The position numbers and the translations under genes are program-made. Source: Solanum dulcamara (Eukaryota > Streptophyta > Magnoliopsida > Solanales > Solanaceae). From it: 64,000 bases of DNA. The stretch is from contig NC_077242.1 of assembly GCF_947179165.1 (NCBI RefSeq), positions 49,485,097-49,549,096 on the forward strand, given 5' to 3'. Positions 1 through 12,351 of the stretch are shown here, in pieces (positions within the stretch are counted from its first letter, which is position 1; every line of letters begins with the position of its first letter). Under the pieces are notes generated by a model. It searched no databases and had not been told where the DNA came from. It saw only the letters and a program-made list of their open reading frames with translations.

Positions 1-316
1 ACATTCAATCCTCGAAGAGTAGTTTTTTTGCCTGGAGCTGACATTATATATCGCAGTATGCGAATAACTGTATCCTAATGACTATCATAGGGAGAATCCA
101 TAAACTGACTTATGACACTCACAGTAAAAGAAATGGCAGGTCTAGCCACGGTAGAAATTGAGGCAATTGTGGTGAATGCATGCCATGTAAAGGTGTGCGC
201 TCCAATCTCATGAGTATGCAGCGTGCATGCTTGAACCTCATCGGCAAAGGGCATACCCAAAAGCTTTGATTAGATTTTGCACTAAACCCCATTCATTTTT
301 TCATAAAACCAAACAT
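1..316. other. left edge, unassigned non-coding DNA
   Basis: I recognise no gene here. A 61-codon open frame on the minus strand (75-260) matches no family I know. If the MCRS1-like gene to the right continues leftwards, this stretch would be intron, or a later exon that I could not identify. No FHA-domain signature is visible on the minus strand. Confidence 0.4.
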
Positions 317-324
317 CTTTTCTC

Positions 325-1187
325 TAGGGGTGTGCAAAAATCGAACCGACCAATAAACCGAATCGAAAAAAGTGTTATTAGTTTATTGCTATTGGGTTAT
401 TGGGTTAACGGTTATTTAATGATTTTATAAAAAGAATTATTGGGTTATCGATTTGGTATTGGTTTTTAATATTGGGTTATTGGGTAAGCTGATAACCCAT
501 TAAGACTTATAATTTACTATTTTATTATTTACTCATACACAAATATCAAACAAAAAATATTAATATAAATATATAATCATTATATCATACTATCATTGCC
601 CTACACAATTCATACTTCACACTACTTCATGATTCACAATGTATTTATCCTTTAGGCTTTGCCGCTTTAGGTTCACAAAGTCAAAACTCGAAACCTAAAG
701 AACTAAGAACGGTGGCTATAGTTTGCAAGTTGCAACTACGACGACAAGGGTTGTGAGTTGTGGAGTTGTGAGTTTGATTTCTCTCTTTTTTTACTTCTCT
801 TCTTCTCCCTTTTCTGATTTCTCCTCTCCATACCCACTTTCTCAAAAAATTTGACTTCGCTGATAAACAATTAGGAGATTATTTCATCCCAATTGGGATT
901 AAATCTGATGAGCATTTGAATTTTTTCCTTAAGAAACTCTTTTTCCTTTTTCAGTAATGTTCAAGATTTTCAAAAATTGTTGGAGAAGTTGTATATTTAT
1001 TTTGAAAGCATTTTCTTATTGGTTAAACCGAAGACCGAACCGTTAAAGACCAAAAATCAATAAACCGAAAACCGATAACAAATATCTTATTGGTTTGGTT
1101 ATCGGTTTAGCATATTTAAAAATCGAAAATCGATAAACCGAACCGATAATACTTAAAACCAAACCGAATCGACCGATACACACCCTA
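325..1187. mobile_element. hAT-type MITE, 863 bp, with perfect 8 bp TSD
   Basis: The element starts TAGGGGTGTGCAAAAATCGA and ends in the near-complement CGACCGATACACACCCTA, giving imperfect terminal inverted repeats. The TIR zones are rich in AACCGA/TCGGTT motifs that can pair across the element. It is flanked by the identical octamer CTTTTCTC at 317-324 and 1188-1195, the TSD length expected of the hAT superfamily. There is no transposase ORF inside, so it is non-autonomous. TAGGGGTG-type TIRs are common in Solanaceae hAT MITEs (recalled, not searched). It lies downstream of the last recognisable MCRS1-like exon, in the transcribed direction of that gene, so it is probably in an intron or 3' region. 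Confidence 0.85.
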
Positions 1188-1195
1188 CTTTTCTC

Positions 1196-1963
1196 CCATA
1201 TTGAAACTTTCCTTTATGCATTACTTTTGTTGCATCGAGAAGAAGTGATAAAAGTTAAAGGACGATATCTCTAACGAAGGACAGCAATGTTGCAACTTCA
1301 TCCGAGGACGTCAGTTTTGATGGTTTGTTGTGAATCGGAAAAAGAAGATCATTCTGATTGTGATCTCAAATTGATGAGATGAAGAAAGAGACAACTGAGA
1401 ATATAATGCTTATGCTCACTTATGGGAAATGGGTGGAACGTCACACAGTACATGGGGAAGTAGGCAAAACTGAATTAGTTCGCTTTTTTCAATGGCGACA
1501 ATGCTATGTGGGAACTTGGAATAATAAAATGAAATAGCAACAAAGCAATTAATGTTGTTTGTAATGACTCAGTGAGTAATGTTTGTGGAACATTTATTGT
1601 TACAATAATTATGCCAATAGTAAAAAGTATAATTAATGTTGTTTATGGTGACTCAGTGAGTAATGTTCGGGGATCGTTTATTGAGACAATTTTTATTTGT
1701 TTCAAGTATTTTTTTGTATATTGAATATATTATCAATTTATAAAAATTCATGGAACTTGTTTCCCACCTCTCGGGACCTCTACCTCCCCTGTATTACATA
1801 AAATGTCTCACCTCACTCTCCCTCCTGTTAAAACACATCCACTGAACATATATTTGATAGTAAACATTAGATGATCAGACAAGTAGGATCAATAGTCAAG
1901 CATTTACTAATAGTCTAATAAGGTATTCTATAATTGAGTTAGAATGAGTTAAGTCTATCATAC
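1196..1963. other. probable intron 4 of the MCRS1-like gene, with a short tandem duplication
   Basis: This stretch follows a good splice donor (GTATGA, reading minus from 1963). No later coding exon can be recognised. It contains two imperfect copies of a unit of about 84 bp, at 1547-1610 and 1631-1694, sharing TTAATGTTGTTT and GACTCAGTGAGTAATGTT. The rest is AT-rich and featureless to me. Confidence 0.5.
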
Positions 1964-4900
1964 CTCAGGTTTTCTAATAAAATGCGTTGAGTGGTAGCCA
2001 ATTAAAACAGCAAAAGCTCCCAGCGCAGCAATCTTTCTCTGTTTACAAGCATGATCAGCCTGCTCTAGCCTGATGATCGTTCTAATAAAATCTTCACGCT
2101 GATACTCTTTGACTGAAAATAAAATAAAGAGACAGACCAAAGAAAAGAAAATGGATGACATACAGTAATAATGCACCAACAGAGGTTTGAAAATTATTCC
2201 CAAGGAAACAACCAAAAAGAGCAAAAAATGCTGCCAAAGAAAGAGTGGGGGAACTGAAAGAGTAGAAAGGTAACTACAAACATAATACACTAAGTGGTGC
2301 AGTAGAAACAAAATAATTAAAGACTAGATCAGTTGTTCATCGAAATTCATTAAAGTAAAAATATAAATCATACAATAAATATAATGTATCTGGGACTCAC
2401 CTCTCTTACTGGAATATATATCTTGTCCATTAGGGCTCAAATCCATATCAAGGATCTGTAGGATGATGAAAGGAACCGGTTAAGGTCAACAAATACCTAT
2501 GATGGGGTACAAGTTCATATACCAGAAAATAAGATCTCACCACAGCTTCAACATCAGAAAAGTAGGGTATGTCCTCATCGCTCTCATAAAGAAAATCTTC
2601 GGAATCTGATGAAGTATTGTTTGCACTTGCTTCAGGGATTTTTGTTTTCATGAGAACAGTTTCAGCAATTATAGGTACATTCTTTTGAAGGATGGTGGTA
2701 ATGTCATGTTCCTTTGTGCAAATTGCATTTTTCTCCAAGCACTTGGACGCATCAGCAGCATAAATCTGACTGAGATTTTTACCCTGTCCATCCTTTGCGG
2801 TATTTTCTTTAAAATCTCCTTGACAGGCATTTACTGCACTTAAGTTTCCTGAAATGACTGGCCTTGGACAATCAGAAGTCTGCAGATTCCTCCGCACCAC
2901 ATGTTGGTTATTCTCATTGGGCAACTCATGCTTTACTTTGTGATCATGATTGAACATTTCTGTTTGTGATGGTGATTCATTCATCTGATAAGAATTACTG
3001 TATTCTGAATGCCAATTTTGTTCCTTTTTCTTCAAGACAGCTCGTCCATCATTGCCCTTCTGATTATTTGATAAATCTTTGGCAGACGAGGATAATGGAC
3101 GATAAGTCTCATCATATTTCCAATGTGTCATTGACGGAAATGATGTTGACGGCATTAGAACAGGAAGAAAAACATCATCGTTGCTAGGAACATCTGGGTC
3201 CTCAGTGCTTAATGTGCAACAGATAACTCCACCACGCATTTCAGGAAAAGCTGGATTGACAGTTAATGCGGAGGATAGCATTTGAAAGTCTGAACTGGAA
3301 CCGAGAGACTTATCACTATAATTGTACACACAGTTGTCACCGGATTCTTTGGGACAACCATCAAGAATAGTAGGCCCTTCATCTGGAGCATTTGAAGCCT
3401 CTGATACACCTTTGTCAGGCATGTCACCCACACCATCAGGACAATCCAAGAGAAGTGAATGCAAGCCATCAAAATAAGACTTATCAATTGTTTCATTTCC
3501 ATCACGGTCATTAATTAGCAGTTCTTCCTCTTCTGTAAAGTCCAACAAGGATACTGAAAACCCAGCTAAGTAGTCATCAGTACTAGGTACGGAATTTCTC
3601 AGTTCATCACATGACATATGGTCTCTCAGGTTGGAGTTTGAACTTACAACGCCGTATTCTGATTCATCCATTTTATTCGAATTGCCATCAATAGGAACTA
3701 CAAATGTATTCTGTATATTCTGCTCTTCCTCAAAATCAGGAAGAGCTGGAACAGAAATATCGCCAATTGTACTCCAATCTGGCATATCAGGTGGAGTAGG
3801 TGAATAACCAAGATCGTGAAATGTCAAGTCACAGTCTGCAACTGGTGATTTCAAGACCTGACTTTCAAATCCATTAGAGTTTCTCACATTGTCATCACAT
3901 TGATCTCTCATAGGCAAATTAGATTCTAAATCCTCAGCTTCAAATAATCCACAAACTGGCAATTCACCCAATTCCCCAATAGTGCTTTGTCTCTCAGCAA
4001 GGGCAACACTTTCTTCAACAGCATCAGGAAAGTTATCAGTAACATTAAAGCTGCTAAGTGGAACATCTCCCTTGTGATTGAGAAGTTCAATTGGAAAACC
4101 AGGAGAAGCAGTTACACTATCATTAGTCCAACCGGAATTATCACGCCCATGTTCAGAAATGCAATTTCGTATTACGTCGAAATTTGATTGTTGATTACCA
4201 AAGGTATCTCTCATTGAATCCACAAATACACAATCCATAGACTGAGGCTCGTCATTGTCACAAACTCCATCAAGAAAGTTCATATCCATAGAGTCAAATG
4301 GGTTATTACGGATCCTCTTACGCATAGCATAGTAACTTGAACGGATGCTCTCAGTTTTTCTCTTTAACACAACAGAGTTTTTACTTTCCTTTGCATTCTC
4401 AAACCTATTACATTTAGGTGTTGATGCACAGCGGTCCAACTCAATCATGAGTGCTGATGCTTCAGCAGAAACAACCGTATCATAAAGGAGAGCATACCAT
4501 CGATCTTGCAATTCTTGAACGGTAAATCTTTGGGAAAATTGAACTGCACCTTTTGCAAGTGATTCCAAAGAAGCACCGGCCTGGAGAAGAATGGAAAATG
4601 ATATTATGATGCCAGGGTGAATTAAAATAAAATAGCACAGATAGCTCTCTCTTTTTTTTATATCTTATAGTCCTCGGATGGAAGTAAATCCACCAACTTA
4701 AACTTATTATGCGTTTCAAGGAAACACAATATTGATACAGAAAAAATAAGAAAAGAAAAATTGGCGACGCATTTATAACTAAGAAATTGGGTGCTTATTT
4801 TAATTAAGCTTATATCTCGTTGATTCTCAGTTCCACTTCCATCATTTACCAAAGGTAATCTTTGAAAAGGATTTTTTGAGCTGACATGTCAGGAAACTCC

Positions 4901-6884
4901 AAGTATGCTTTCGTTATATTACACAATTATAAATAAACGAAACAAGGATGCAAGCTCCTTTTATCTTTCTAATCCCTTCTACAATGGGCTTCCTAATACA
5001 ATTTAAATAAAACCATCTTTTTTATCTCTTAGTTTATACAAATTGAGAAGCAATCAGCGGCCTGTCCACCAGATGATTCATTCCACTTGAGATTGGAAAT
5101 CCTTTCTTCCTTGTCCACTAACATAGTATGTGTCTATTTTCCAACTCAATTACTTCATTCCTCTAATATAAGTACCTCCATAGATAGTTCCCTGGAAACT
5201 CAGTTCTTCCCTTATACTGTCCTTGATTGAGCAAGATCCACAGGTCAACAATTACCAAAGTACATCGGATTTAACTGTAAGTGGAGCAACAGTTTATCTT
5301 GCTTTTTGGGCAGTTTTCAATAATTCATTAAGCTAAAATAATAAGCAAGCAGTATATCTTCTTCTTTTTTTTCTTTTCCTTTTTTGGTCTTGATAAGTAA
5401 GGATCTTATTCATCAAGGTCATGGCATTTTACAAGGGCCTGTATACCAGAAGGAGGGGGATGTCCCCTCGGAAGGCAACATATCTAGCATTGCAGTACCA
5501 CCCAGAAAAGTAACATTTTCCTATCAGTTTAACAATGGATAAGAAGGATCTTTAATTGCTTTTGAAACGGTGAGAGCATACTGTATAAACAGCTAACAAA
5601 CTTGATAGATGGACTATGGATGACTCGGCTGAGTAATATTAACAACTTTTACATACTTTTGACACTGACTTGGTGTTTAGAAATGAAATGTTTGACTTGC
5701 TAAAGGGGCAAAAAAAGCTTATCACTGTGTCAAACGGTCCTATAAGCATGCATTGGTTATTTTATATCCTATAGTATTTATTACAAAGTAAAGGACCATG
5801 CCAAGCATCAGTTCTATTGATTACTGTAATTTACTTTATTTAGACCCAAAATGCATAAATTTTTCAGGCATTATCGAGCACAAAAGTCACTATCTCACTC
5901 TTGATCCCTAAGAAAACACGAGAATCATAAAGTACAAGTACTTCAAGGAGAACAAAAAGTTCCAGATTTTTGGAACTGCAAGCAAAATCACAAAAATAAA
6001 ATTACCAAGAGAAGCAAAACAAATAGAAAAAATGAGCTCTCTTTGAAGATCCAAAATCTAAGTTCTACAATATACCACTTAATATTATATTGTAAAGCAC
6101 CATTATTTTTTTAATAATCATGGTATCTGGGTTAACTTGCCTGCACCTGGACTAATCCTACATAATACCTGCAGCCTCCCACCAGCAACAAGTATCTGAC
6201 AACTCTGTTCACCAAGGCTAGAATAGATGTGAAGAAATCAGCTAGTGTTTTTATCTCCATGGATTTAAATATGAAAACTCATGGTTCTCAACTCACTCGT
6301 TGGGTGCTTGTAAAGCACCTTTATTTTCCTTGTAAAACTATAAAGAGGCATGAACAGAAAAACATAAGGGCCGGTGAGTAAGCAAACCCCAGAACAACTT
6401 TTCAAGAATAAACCGCAGAAACAGAGAAATAAATTCTAAAACAAGTACTACAACAAGCCTCAATCCTAAAACAGATGGGATGGACAACACGAATTATTTG
6501 TATCAATTGATTTCTACTGGACACGTTACCGTTACATTCCAGAAAAAAATTAAAAAAAATTAAAAATAATATATATATATAGAAGGCATAAATTCATGGA
6601 CACAAAAGCGAAAAACATTAGAACACGCTAATTCTATTACACTTCAATTACAAACTAATGGGTATGAATCCTCTATATCCAAATATTCGGTCCGTTCAAA
6701 AGGAGGGAGAAAAAACACAAGAAGAATAAACAGCAAAAGTGTTAAAATTAAAGGAGCGCAAGAAAGAGACATATGCATATAAATTCATGGAGTTGCAGAC
6801 ACAATGGATAAGTACCTCAATGGCGTTTTTAAGCAAAAGGTCATCTTCAGGAATCCAATGAGAAACTGGAGCCAGAGCTCCCAT
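1964..6884 (-). CDS. MCRS1-like: microspherule protein 1 (MCRS1)-like FHA protein, 5' part (4 exons, 3' end missing)
   Basis: Exons on the minus strand: 6884-6816 (ATG; 23 codons), 4580-2541 (680 codons), 2455-2401 and 2112-1964. All three introns have GT...AG ends and the phases join cleanly, giving about 771 residues before the frame leaves at a fourth donor. The N-terminus (W-I-P-E-D-D-L-L-L-K-N-A-I-E across the first junction, then the FTVQELQDRWYALLYD block) is the MCRS N-terminal, SANT-like domain. The long middle is acidic and low in conserved motifs, as in plant members. Exons 3-4 give ILDMDLSPNGQDIY and an RTIIRLEQ...ALGAFAVL block, which in the family leads straight into the FHA domain (phosphothreonine binding). 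The sequence stops just before the FHA 'LGR' core. Known members are nuclear and chromatin-associated, in INO80/MLL-type complexes; Arabidopsis EMB1967 is, as I recall, a homologue. Exons look intact, so the gene may be functional with its 3' exons outside the window or beyond the MITE. The family call is firm; the function is inferred. Confidence 0.88.
4581..6815 (-). other. intron 1 of the MCRS1-like gene (2.2 kb)
   Basis: The donor is GTACTT (6815) and the acceptor CTCCAG (4581). A long first intron separates the first 23 codons from the rest of the N-terminal domain. It is AT-rich and contains a poly-pyrimidine run near 5340-5390, a short (AT)n run near 6560-6580, and no coding potential that I recognise. 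Confidence 0.75.
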
Positions 6885-6940
6885 GGCTGCTGCAACCTTG
6901 TAAACACTCTCTTTTCTGTTTCTCTCTTCGGCGCGCCGCT

Positions 6941-6950
6941 TTTTAATATA
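6941..6950 (-). promoter_or_regulatory. candidate TATA box of the MCRS1-like gene
   Basis: Read on the minus strand this is TATATTAAAA, 57-66 bp upstream of the ATG at 6884. A GC-rich patch containing GGCGCGCC (6930-6937) lies between it and a purine-rich leader (GAAGAGAGAAACAG). The spacing would give a 5' leader of about 30 nt. This is a motif match only. Confidence 0.4.
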
Positions 6951-7007
6951 AACTCTTCCTTGTATTATACAGGTCTTCTTTTGCTTTTTTGGTATGTGAG
7001 AGTATAA

Positions 7008-9225
7008 TTTTTCTAAGTTATTGGAAAATAATTTTGAAATACTTTTTTGCTATGTGTTTTGTAATTTAATTAAATAATAGTAATTTTGATAAAGTTATTG
7101 AGACTGGCATTTACAACATTAACATATAAATATCATTATATAACCTCTCGAGTCTTACATTAAAATGTCCCTCAAAATCAGAGTCATGAATATAAGCTAG
7201 GCCCATTGTGTCAGTCGAGTTTAACCCATGAATTGATAGAATTATGCAATAATATTTATAGTTTATTTAAGAACTAATTTAGTGAATATGCTTTGCACGA
7301 GTATATCGCGTTAATCAATAATATCATATACAAAAAAATAAAATTATCAAAAAAAAGTAATTGACGTTAAAACAAATGTTATATCTATCTAAATGATAAT
7401 AATTTCGTATATGAAGGTTAAAAAGTTATTTTTTTAAATGTGAACCTCTTTCTTGTGTATTTTAAATTCTTTTATTTATTTATTTTGTTTACCATGATTT
7501 GAATAAGGTTTATATAAGGTAAAAATAATTATTTTAAAGTCTGAATATTGGAACTTTTAATATAGTTCAAATAAAAAATAGCAAAATTTTAGTCAATTTT
7601 AAAATAATAAATATTAGGAGTTCTTACTATTACAAATAAGTAAAGATTTAATAGTGTTAACTTTAATTAAATTTAAAGTAGTTAATATTAGAATAATAAT
7701 TTTATGAAATTATTTTAGAAAATAGTAATTGACAATTTTATCTATTATAAAGTCTTTTGATAAAGCGTAAAAAGTTCAATCGAAATTTCTATTGACCTTC
7801 ATGCTTTTCCAAACACAACACCAACTCTAAAAATTCCAAATAAGGTGAATAATATTAAGTTTTCATGTCCACTCAATTTTATTGCTTTTTCGTATATAAC
7901 ACCCTTCGAGAATCGCTAGATATACTCAAAATTAAACTTAACTCAAATGAGAAAAAATAATTAGCTTGAATCATTTATTGAATAATCTAAAAATTGAAAC
8001 GGAAAACTTCAATTAAGTATTACAAATAATTTAAATGTCAATCGTAAAACTATTATTCATTTTGATCTTAAACCAAAATCTATTCTAATAACTAATCATC
8101 ATAAATGAAGATAACTATTATAGAATAATGAAGTTAAGAAAACTGAATGAATAAGGTCACCAATTTGTACTTATCGGTTCTTTCATGGTGCCTTTTCTTC
8201 ATTATTATTTGTTTTTACCTTTGTCTGTTTATTACCATTTTTTAAAGAAATATTTTTCTCCTTTTGTCCATTCATTCACGGAGAAAGGAAAATAAGTCTA
8301 GGTACAAAGCAAATACTATTTTGTTGGAACATACGTATCATCAAGTGACATGTTATTATATGGTTTATTAATTCATATCTTTTAGGAGTCTTTTTATGGA
8401 CATTAATTATCCTTATTAATTCTCCTAATACATTTTATTATATTTTTTTCTCTTATTATATATTTATAAGTCCTTATTTTTTTATTTCTTATCATATATT
8501 TTAGGAGTCCTTAAGTTTTCAGGGTCCTCCACATATTTTAGGAGTCAATATTATAAATATAATTAAATAATAATTTGACGAAAATAATAAATAACAATTT
8601 TATCTATTATAAAATTTATTAACGATTGGCGAAAATTCAATTAATATTTTAAGGAAAAGTATAGACAATAAATTCTTAAAATTTCCATAAAAGATCGCCT
8701 AATCCTAGAGGAATTTGCATTAGATGTTATTACTGTATTAGCTTACTTCCTCTTTTTTTAGGTACAAAGTTTTAGAAATACTTTTGTTAACCTAGGATTC
8801 TACGAATGCTTAAATTGTCTCTAAATTTCGGAATTAATAAATCTTCCTTTTGCATAAAAGTTAATTTCCAATTATTAAATGTTAGAAAATTTCTTTAGAT
8901 GGTTGCATAATCCTAGAGGAATTTGCATTAGAATATATTACTCGTAGTTTACTTCCTTTTTTTCTATGTACAGAGTTTTAGAAATACTTTTATGAACCTT
9001 TTTGTTATTTATCTAGGATTTTACCAATGTTTAAATTATCTCTAAATTTCGGAATTGATAAATCTTCCTTTTGTATAAAAGTTAATTTCAAACTATTGAA
9101 TATTAGAAAATTAAATTAATTTTAAATTTTTAGATATTAGGACTTTTAATATAGTTCAAACAAGAAAAAATTAAGAATTATAATTTAAATCATTTTTAAG
9201 GTATTAAATATTAGGAGCTTTTACT
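7008..9225. other. AT-rich intergenic region with degenerate repeats
   Basis: This is the shared upstream region between the MCRS1-like promoter and the first retrotransposon. No gene is visible. Short related blocks recur: GAACTTTTAATATAGTTCAAA-type text near 7550-7640 and again near 9135-9225, and AATTTTATCTATTATAAA near 7735 and 8600. These suggest an old, degraded repeat family. The D element is inserted into the second of these blocks. Confidence 0.6.
8692..9111. repeat. imperfect direct duplication, about 200 bp per copy
   Basis: Copy 1 (about 8692-8887) and copy 2 (about 8898-9111) share CCTAGAGGAATTTGCATTAG, GTTTTAGAAATACTTTTRT, TCTCTAAATTTCGGAATT and AAATCTTCCTTTTG in the same order. 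They differ by many substitutions and a small insertion in copy 2, so the duplication is old. Confidence 0.8.
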
Positions 9226-9967
9226 GTCATGCCCTGAGTATACCTAAACGTGACCGACACTCAAAAATCATTGTTGGTCCCAAGTGGACCCTTGGTCTCA
9301 CTGACTATTGAGCGGAATACTAAACATGAATGCGGAAGCTTTAAAAGATGAGCATTTAAAAATACTTTAAGTAAAACTCATGCATCTGATTGAAATAAAC
9401 TATATATAATATGAAATAATGTTTAAGACATAACTCCAAAATGACTGAACTGACTCAACCCTATTTATGAAGCTTGTACCAACTCTGAATAGGTGCGGGG
9501 ACATGACTCACGATTACCTTAAATGAACTACTAAAACTGAAAGCATGAATGAAATGGAGTCCTACGAAAGTAAGGAGGTCTCACCAAAAAGCTGATGAAG
9601 TGTGATCTCAACAGAGCACCTATTGATGATCCTGAATACCTTTATTTGTACGTAGCGTCAAAAGACGTTAGTACATGAAATGTATGGTATATAATAAAGC
9701 TGAATGAAACAATAATTGAACTGAAAGGAAAGACGGATAATAACTTGACTAAAATGTAAAGCATGAATGTAAAATAAAAACATATAAAGCTTCACAACTC
9801 AGACAATGCAATTTATATATTTTGAAAATAATAACTTTACTTCTTGAGAAGTTTTTTTAATTGACAACTATCACTATGACCCACGTGGTGATACAACATT
9901 TAGTCCACGTTGCCAGAGTCATCTTATACATTGTCAGAGTATAAGATAACAAAACTGAATTTATGAA
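9226..9967 (-). mobile_element. element D (Tekay/Del): 3' LTR, left part
   Basis: The left boundary TGTCATGCCCTGAG is the LTR end of a minus-strand element, with the GGGCATGACA terminus read on minus. The text is the reverse complement of a relative of the I1 LTR: GATCTCAACAGAGCACC at about 9611 mirrors the I1 segment around 11900-11930, and GCGTCAAAAGACG mirrors CGTCTTTTGACGC near 11860. It is interrupted at 9967 by I1 and resumes at 24560. Combined LTR length is about 2.13 kb. Confidence 0.75.
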
Positions 9968-12335
9968 TGTAATACTCAAAAATATTCTAACTAAGATCAG
10001 TCCAGAAAGCCCCCAAAAGACTTCAGTTTTTGCTGAAGCCTGACTTTTATGGATGACGTCTATAGACTGTAGAAGTTTTCACCAATCGTAGATGGAATCG
10101 TGGAGTCAAACTTCAGAAACCATCTTAATAGGTTTAGAACTACGGACCAAGTTACGGACTGCAAAAACTTCTACAAGTCATAGACTTGATCTACAGATCA
10201 AGTTCAGAGCTTTAGAAATTCTAAGTGTACAAGACGATCTCTTGTACGGACTGTAGAAGGGTCTACTGACCGTAGAAGGTCCCGTAGATCCAACTTTGGA
10301 GAACCCCTCCCCTAGTTCATTATCTACGATCTTTCATATGACCCGTAATAGGATTTACAGACCATAGAAGGTCCCGTAGACCCAACTTCAGAGGACTAGT
10401 CCTAGTACCATTACTACGGATGTGCAGGACGGTCTGTAGGGAGGTCTAGAACCCGTATAAGGGTCCGTAGGTCCAAACTTCAGAGACCCTCAATTCCAGT
10501 CAGTTTTCATGAGTGGCTTCTACGGACTGTAGAACATTGTACGAACCGTAGATGGCCTTTTGTAGACGGCTTTTGTCAGCTTAATGAAGGGTATTTGTTT
10601 TTTTTCACCCTTTCTAAGTCCAAGATTTGAGATTTTGAGACACTATTAAGTCCCTTATCAGTGTCACTCCACCATTTTCCTCACATAATTACTCTCAAGA
10701 CTTAGAGAGAGGTTTCACGAGGAGAAAAGCTAGAATTTTAAGAGTAATTATAAAGTTCTTCAAATTTATTCAAGAACATTATTTTTTTTCTAGGTATGTA
10801 AGGCTATTCATAGTGTTGGACTGAGTTCGTCATCACCCCTTATATCTAAATTCAGCTAGAAAGAGTTTATCATAGGAATTTAACCCAATTCTATTCTTGA
10901 ATATCGAGTTTCTATGATTCTTTGTTGTTGAATTTGATTCTCTATCATTGAACTTATGACTCCTTACATGATTCTAATTCTTGATTGTTGTTCATGCTTA
11001 TTTTTCACATGAACCCTATTTGAGTTGTTAAAGGTCTTACATTGCTATACATTATGCATTGTTTTCGATTAAAGTAAAAGTATTTATAAGCGATGAGTAA
11101 AAGAAAAATTTTAATGGAACATACGTATCCCAAGTACATTACTTGATTTTAAGGTTTTTGCATTAATATTCATTATGCATGATTTTCAAAGTTTAAGAGA
11201 GTTAAAGTATTATTTATTATTATTGACAATGAATTTTAAGAGACCTTGAGTAGTTTCAAATGCATTATTTGTATTGAGAAAGAACATATCTATTTTAAAG
11301 AGTTGAGAAAGAGTTTCCAGTCAGTTAAAGTAAAGTCCATTGTGACTTCAGAGGAGTAATTTGAGTATTTACTTACAAAGATTTTATTATATTATATGAG
11401 AATTATTGTATATTTTGGGAGTAGTACTGAGCACCAATTTGGGTAAGAATTTAGATAACTCAAACCCCATAAATTACGTAGCTAGAGTAGGATAGGATCG
11501 TGCAGTTGGTATGGGTGACTCCTCACTTCAGTCCATGATAAGGACTTTTAGGTTGATCCATGAGTTGAGTTTTCATCCCTTATCCTATCAATGTATTGGA
11601 TGGCTCTTGCAATATGAGCAGTACATTGTATCATCATGAGACTTGTTAGTTATAGAAACTCCCCAAGAAGAGAAAATATTATTTTTAAGAATTGCATTTA
11701 TTGCTTTATTTTGTTTGTATAGTTTTGAGGTTTTCATTACACTTGCATGCTTTACTTTTTAGACAAGTTATATTCACCATTTCTTTCAATTGAGTATCCA
11801 ATGCAGTTAGTTTCATTCAACTACATTACATACCATACATTTCATGGATTGACGTCTTTTGACGCTGCATTATTTTATGATGCAGATACAGGTACTCACG
11901 ATCATCAATAGGCGTTCCGTTGAGATCACACTTCGTCAACTTTTAGTAAGTCCTCCTTGATTTTGGAGGGATCCTTTATAGTTATTGATTTCAATATTCA
12001 TTAGTTATTTTGTGATAGCCGAGGGTCCTGTCTCGGCATCTGTCTTCAGTTATTAGAGGCTTCATGGACACAGTTAACGAGTCATTTCAGTTATTTTCAG
12101 TTTGATGTTTTAAGCATTAATTTCTTTTATTTCAGAGTTATTTACAAATTCTTATTTTAAAGAATAATTGAAATGCTTGAGTTATTTTTTAAATGCTTAA
12201 AAGGATTATCATATTTAGCTTCCACATTGAGTTTTAGTCTTCCGTTAAGTAGTCAACCAGACCAAGGGTTCGCTTGGGACTAACAATGGTTTTCGAGTAC
12301 TGGTCACACCCAAGATGTAGACTCGGGGCATGATA
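9968..12335 (+). repeat. I1 5' LTR
   Basis: This direct repeat of 22195-24559 carries, near 10020-10560, an array of near-palindromic motifs built on CTACGG.CCGTAG. The 3' end reads GGGGCATGATA, where the usual ...CA terminus has become TA. Confidence 0.85.
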
Positions 12336-12339
12336 AACT

Positions 12340-12351
12340 TGGTATCAGAGC
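12340..12351 (+). other. I1 primer-binding site (initiator tRNA-Met)
   Basis: TGGTATCAGAGC lies 4 bp inside the 5' LTR. It is complementary to the 3' end of plant initiator tRNA-Met, the usual primer of Ty3 chromoviruses. It is intact. Confidence 0.85.

Noticed and set aside
75..260. Minus-strand 61-codon frame as a downstream MCRS1 exon
   Set aside because: The translation has none of the FHA residues (G-R, S-R-x-H/Q, N-G) expected after the exon ending at 1964.
1380..1540. Plus-strand text that reads open for about 45 codons near 1400
   Set aside because: No start context, no homology I recognise, and a stop shortly after; not supported as an exon.
5340..5520. Possible SINE or other retroposon (poly-pyrimidine run followed by GGTCTTGATAAGTAAGGATC-type text) in intron 1
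   Set aside because: It resembles insertions common in Solanaceae introns, but I could not see a clear target duplication or polymerase III boxes.
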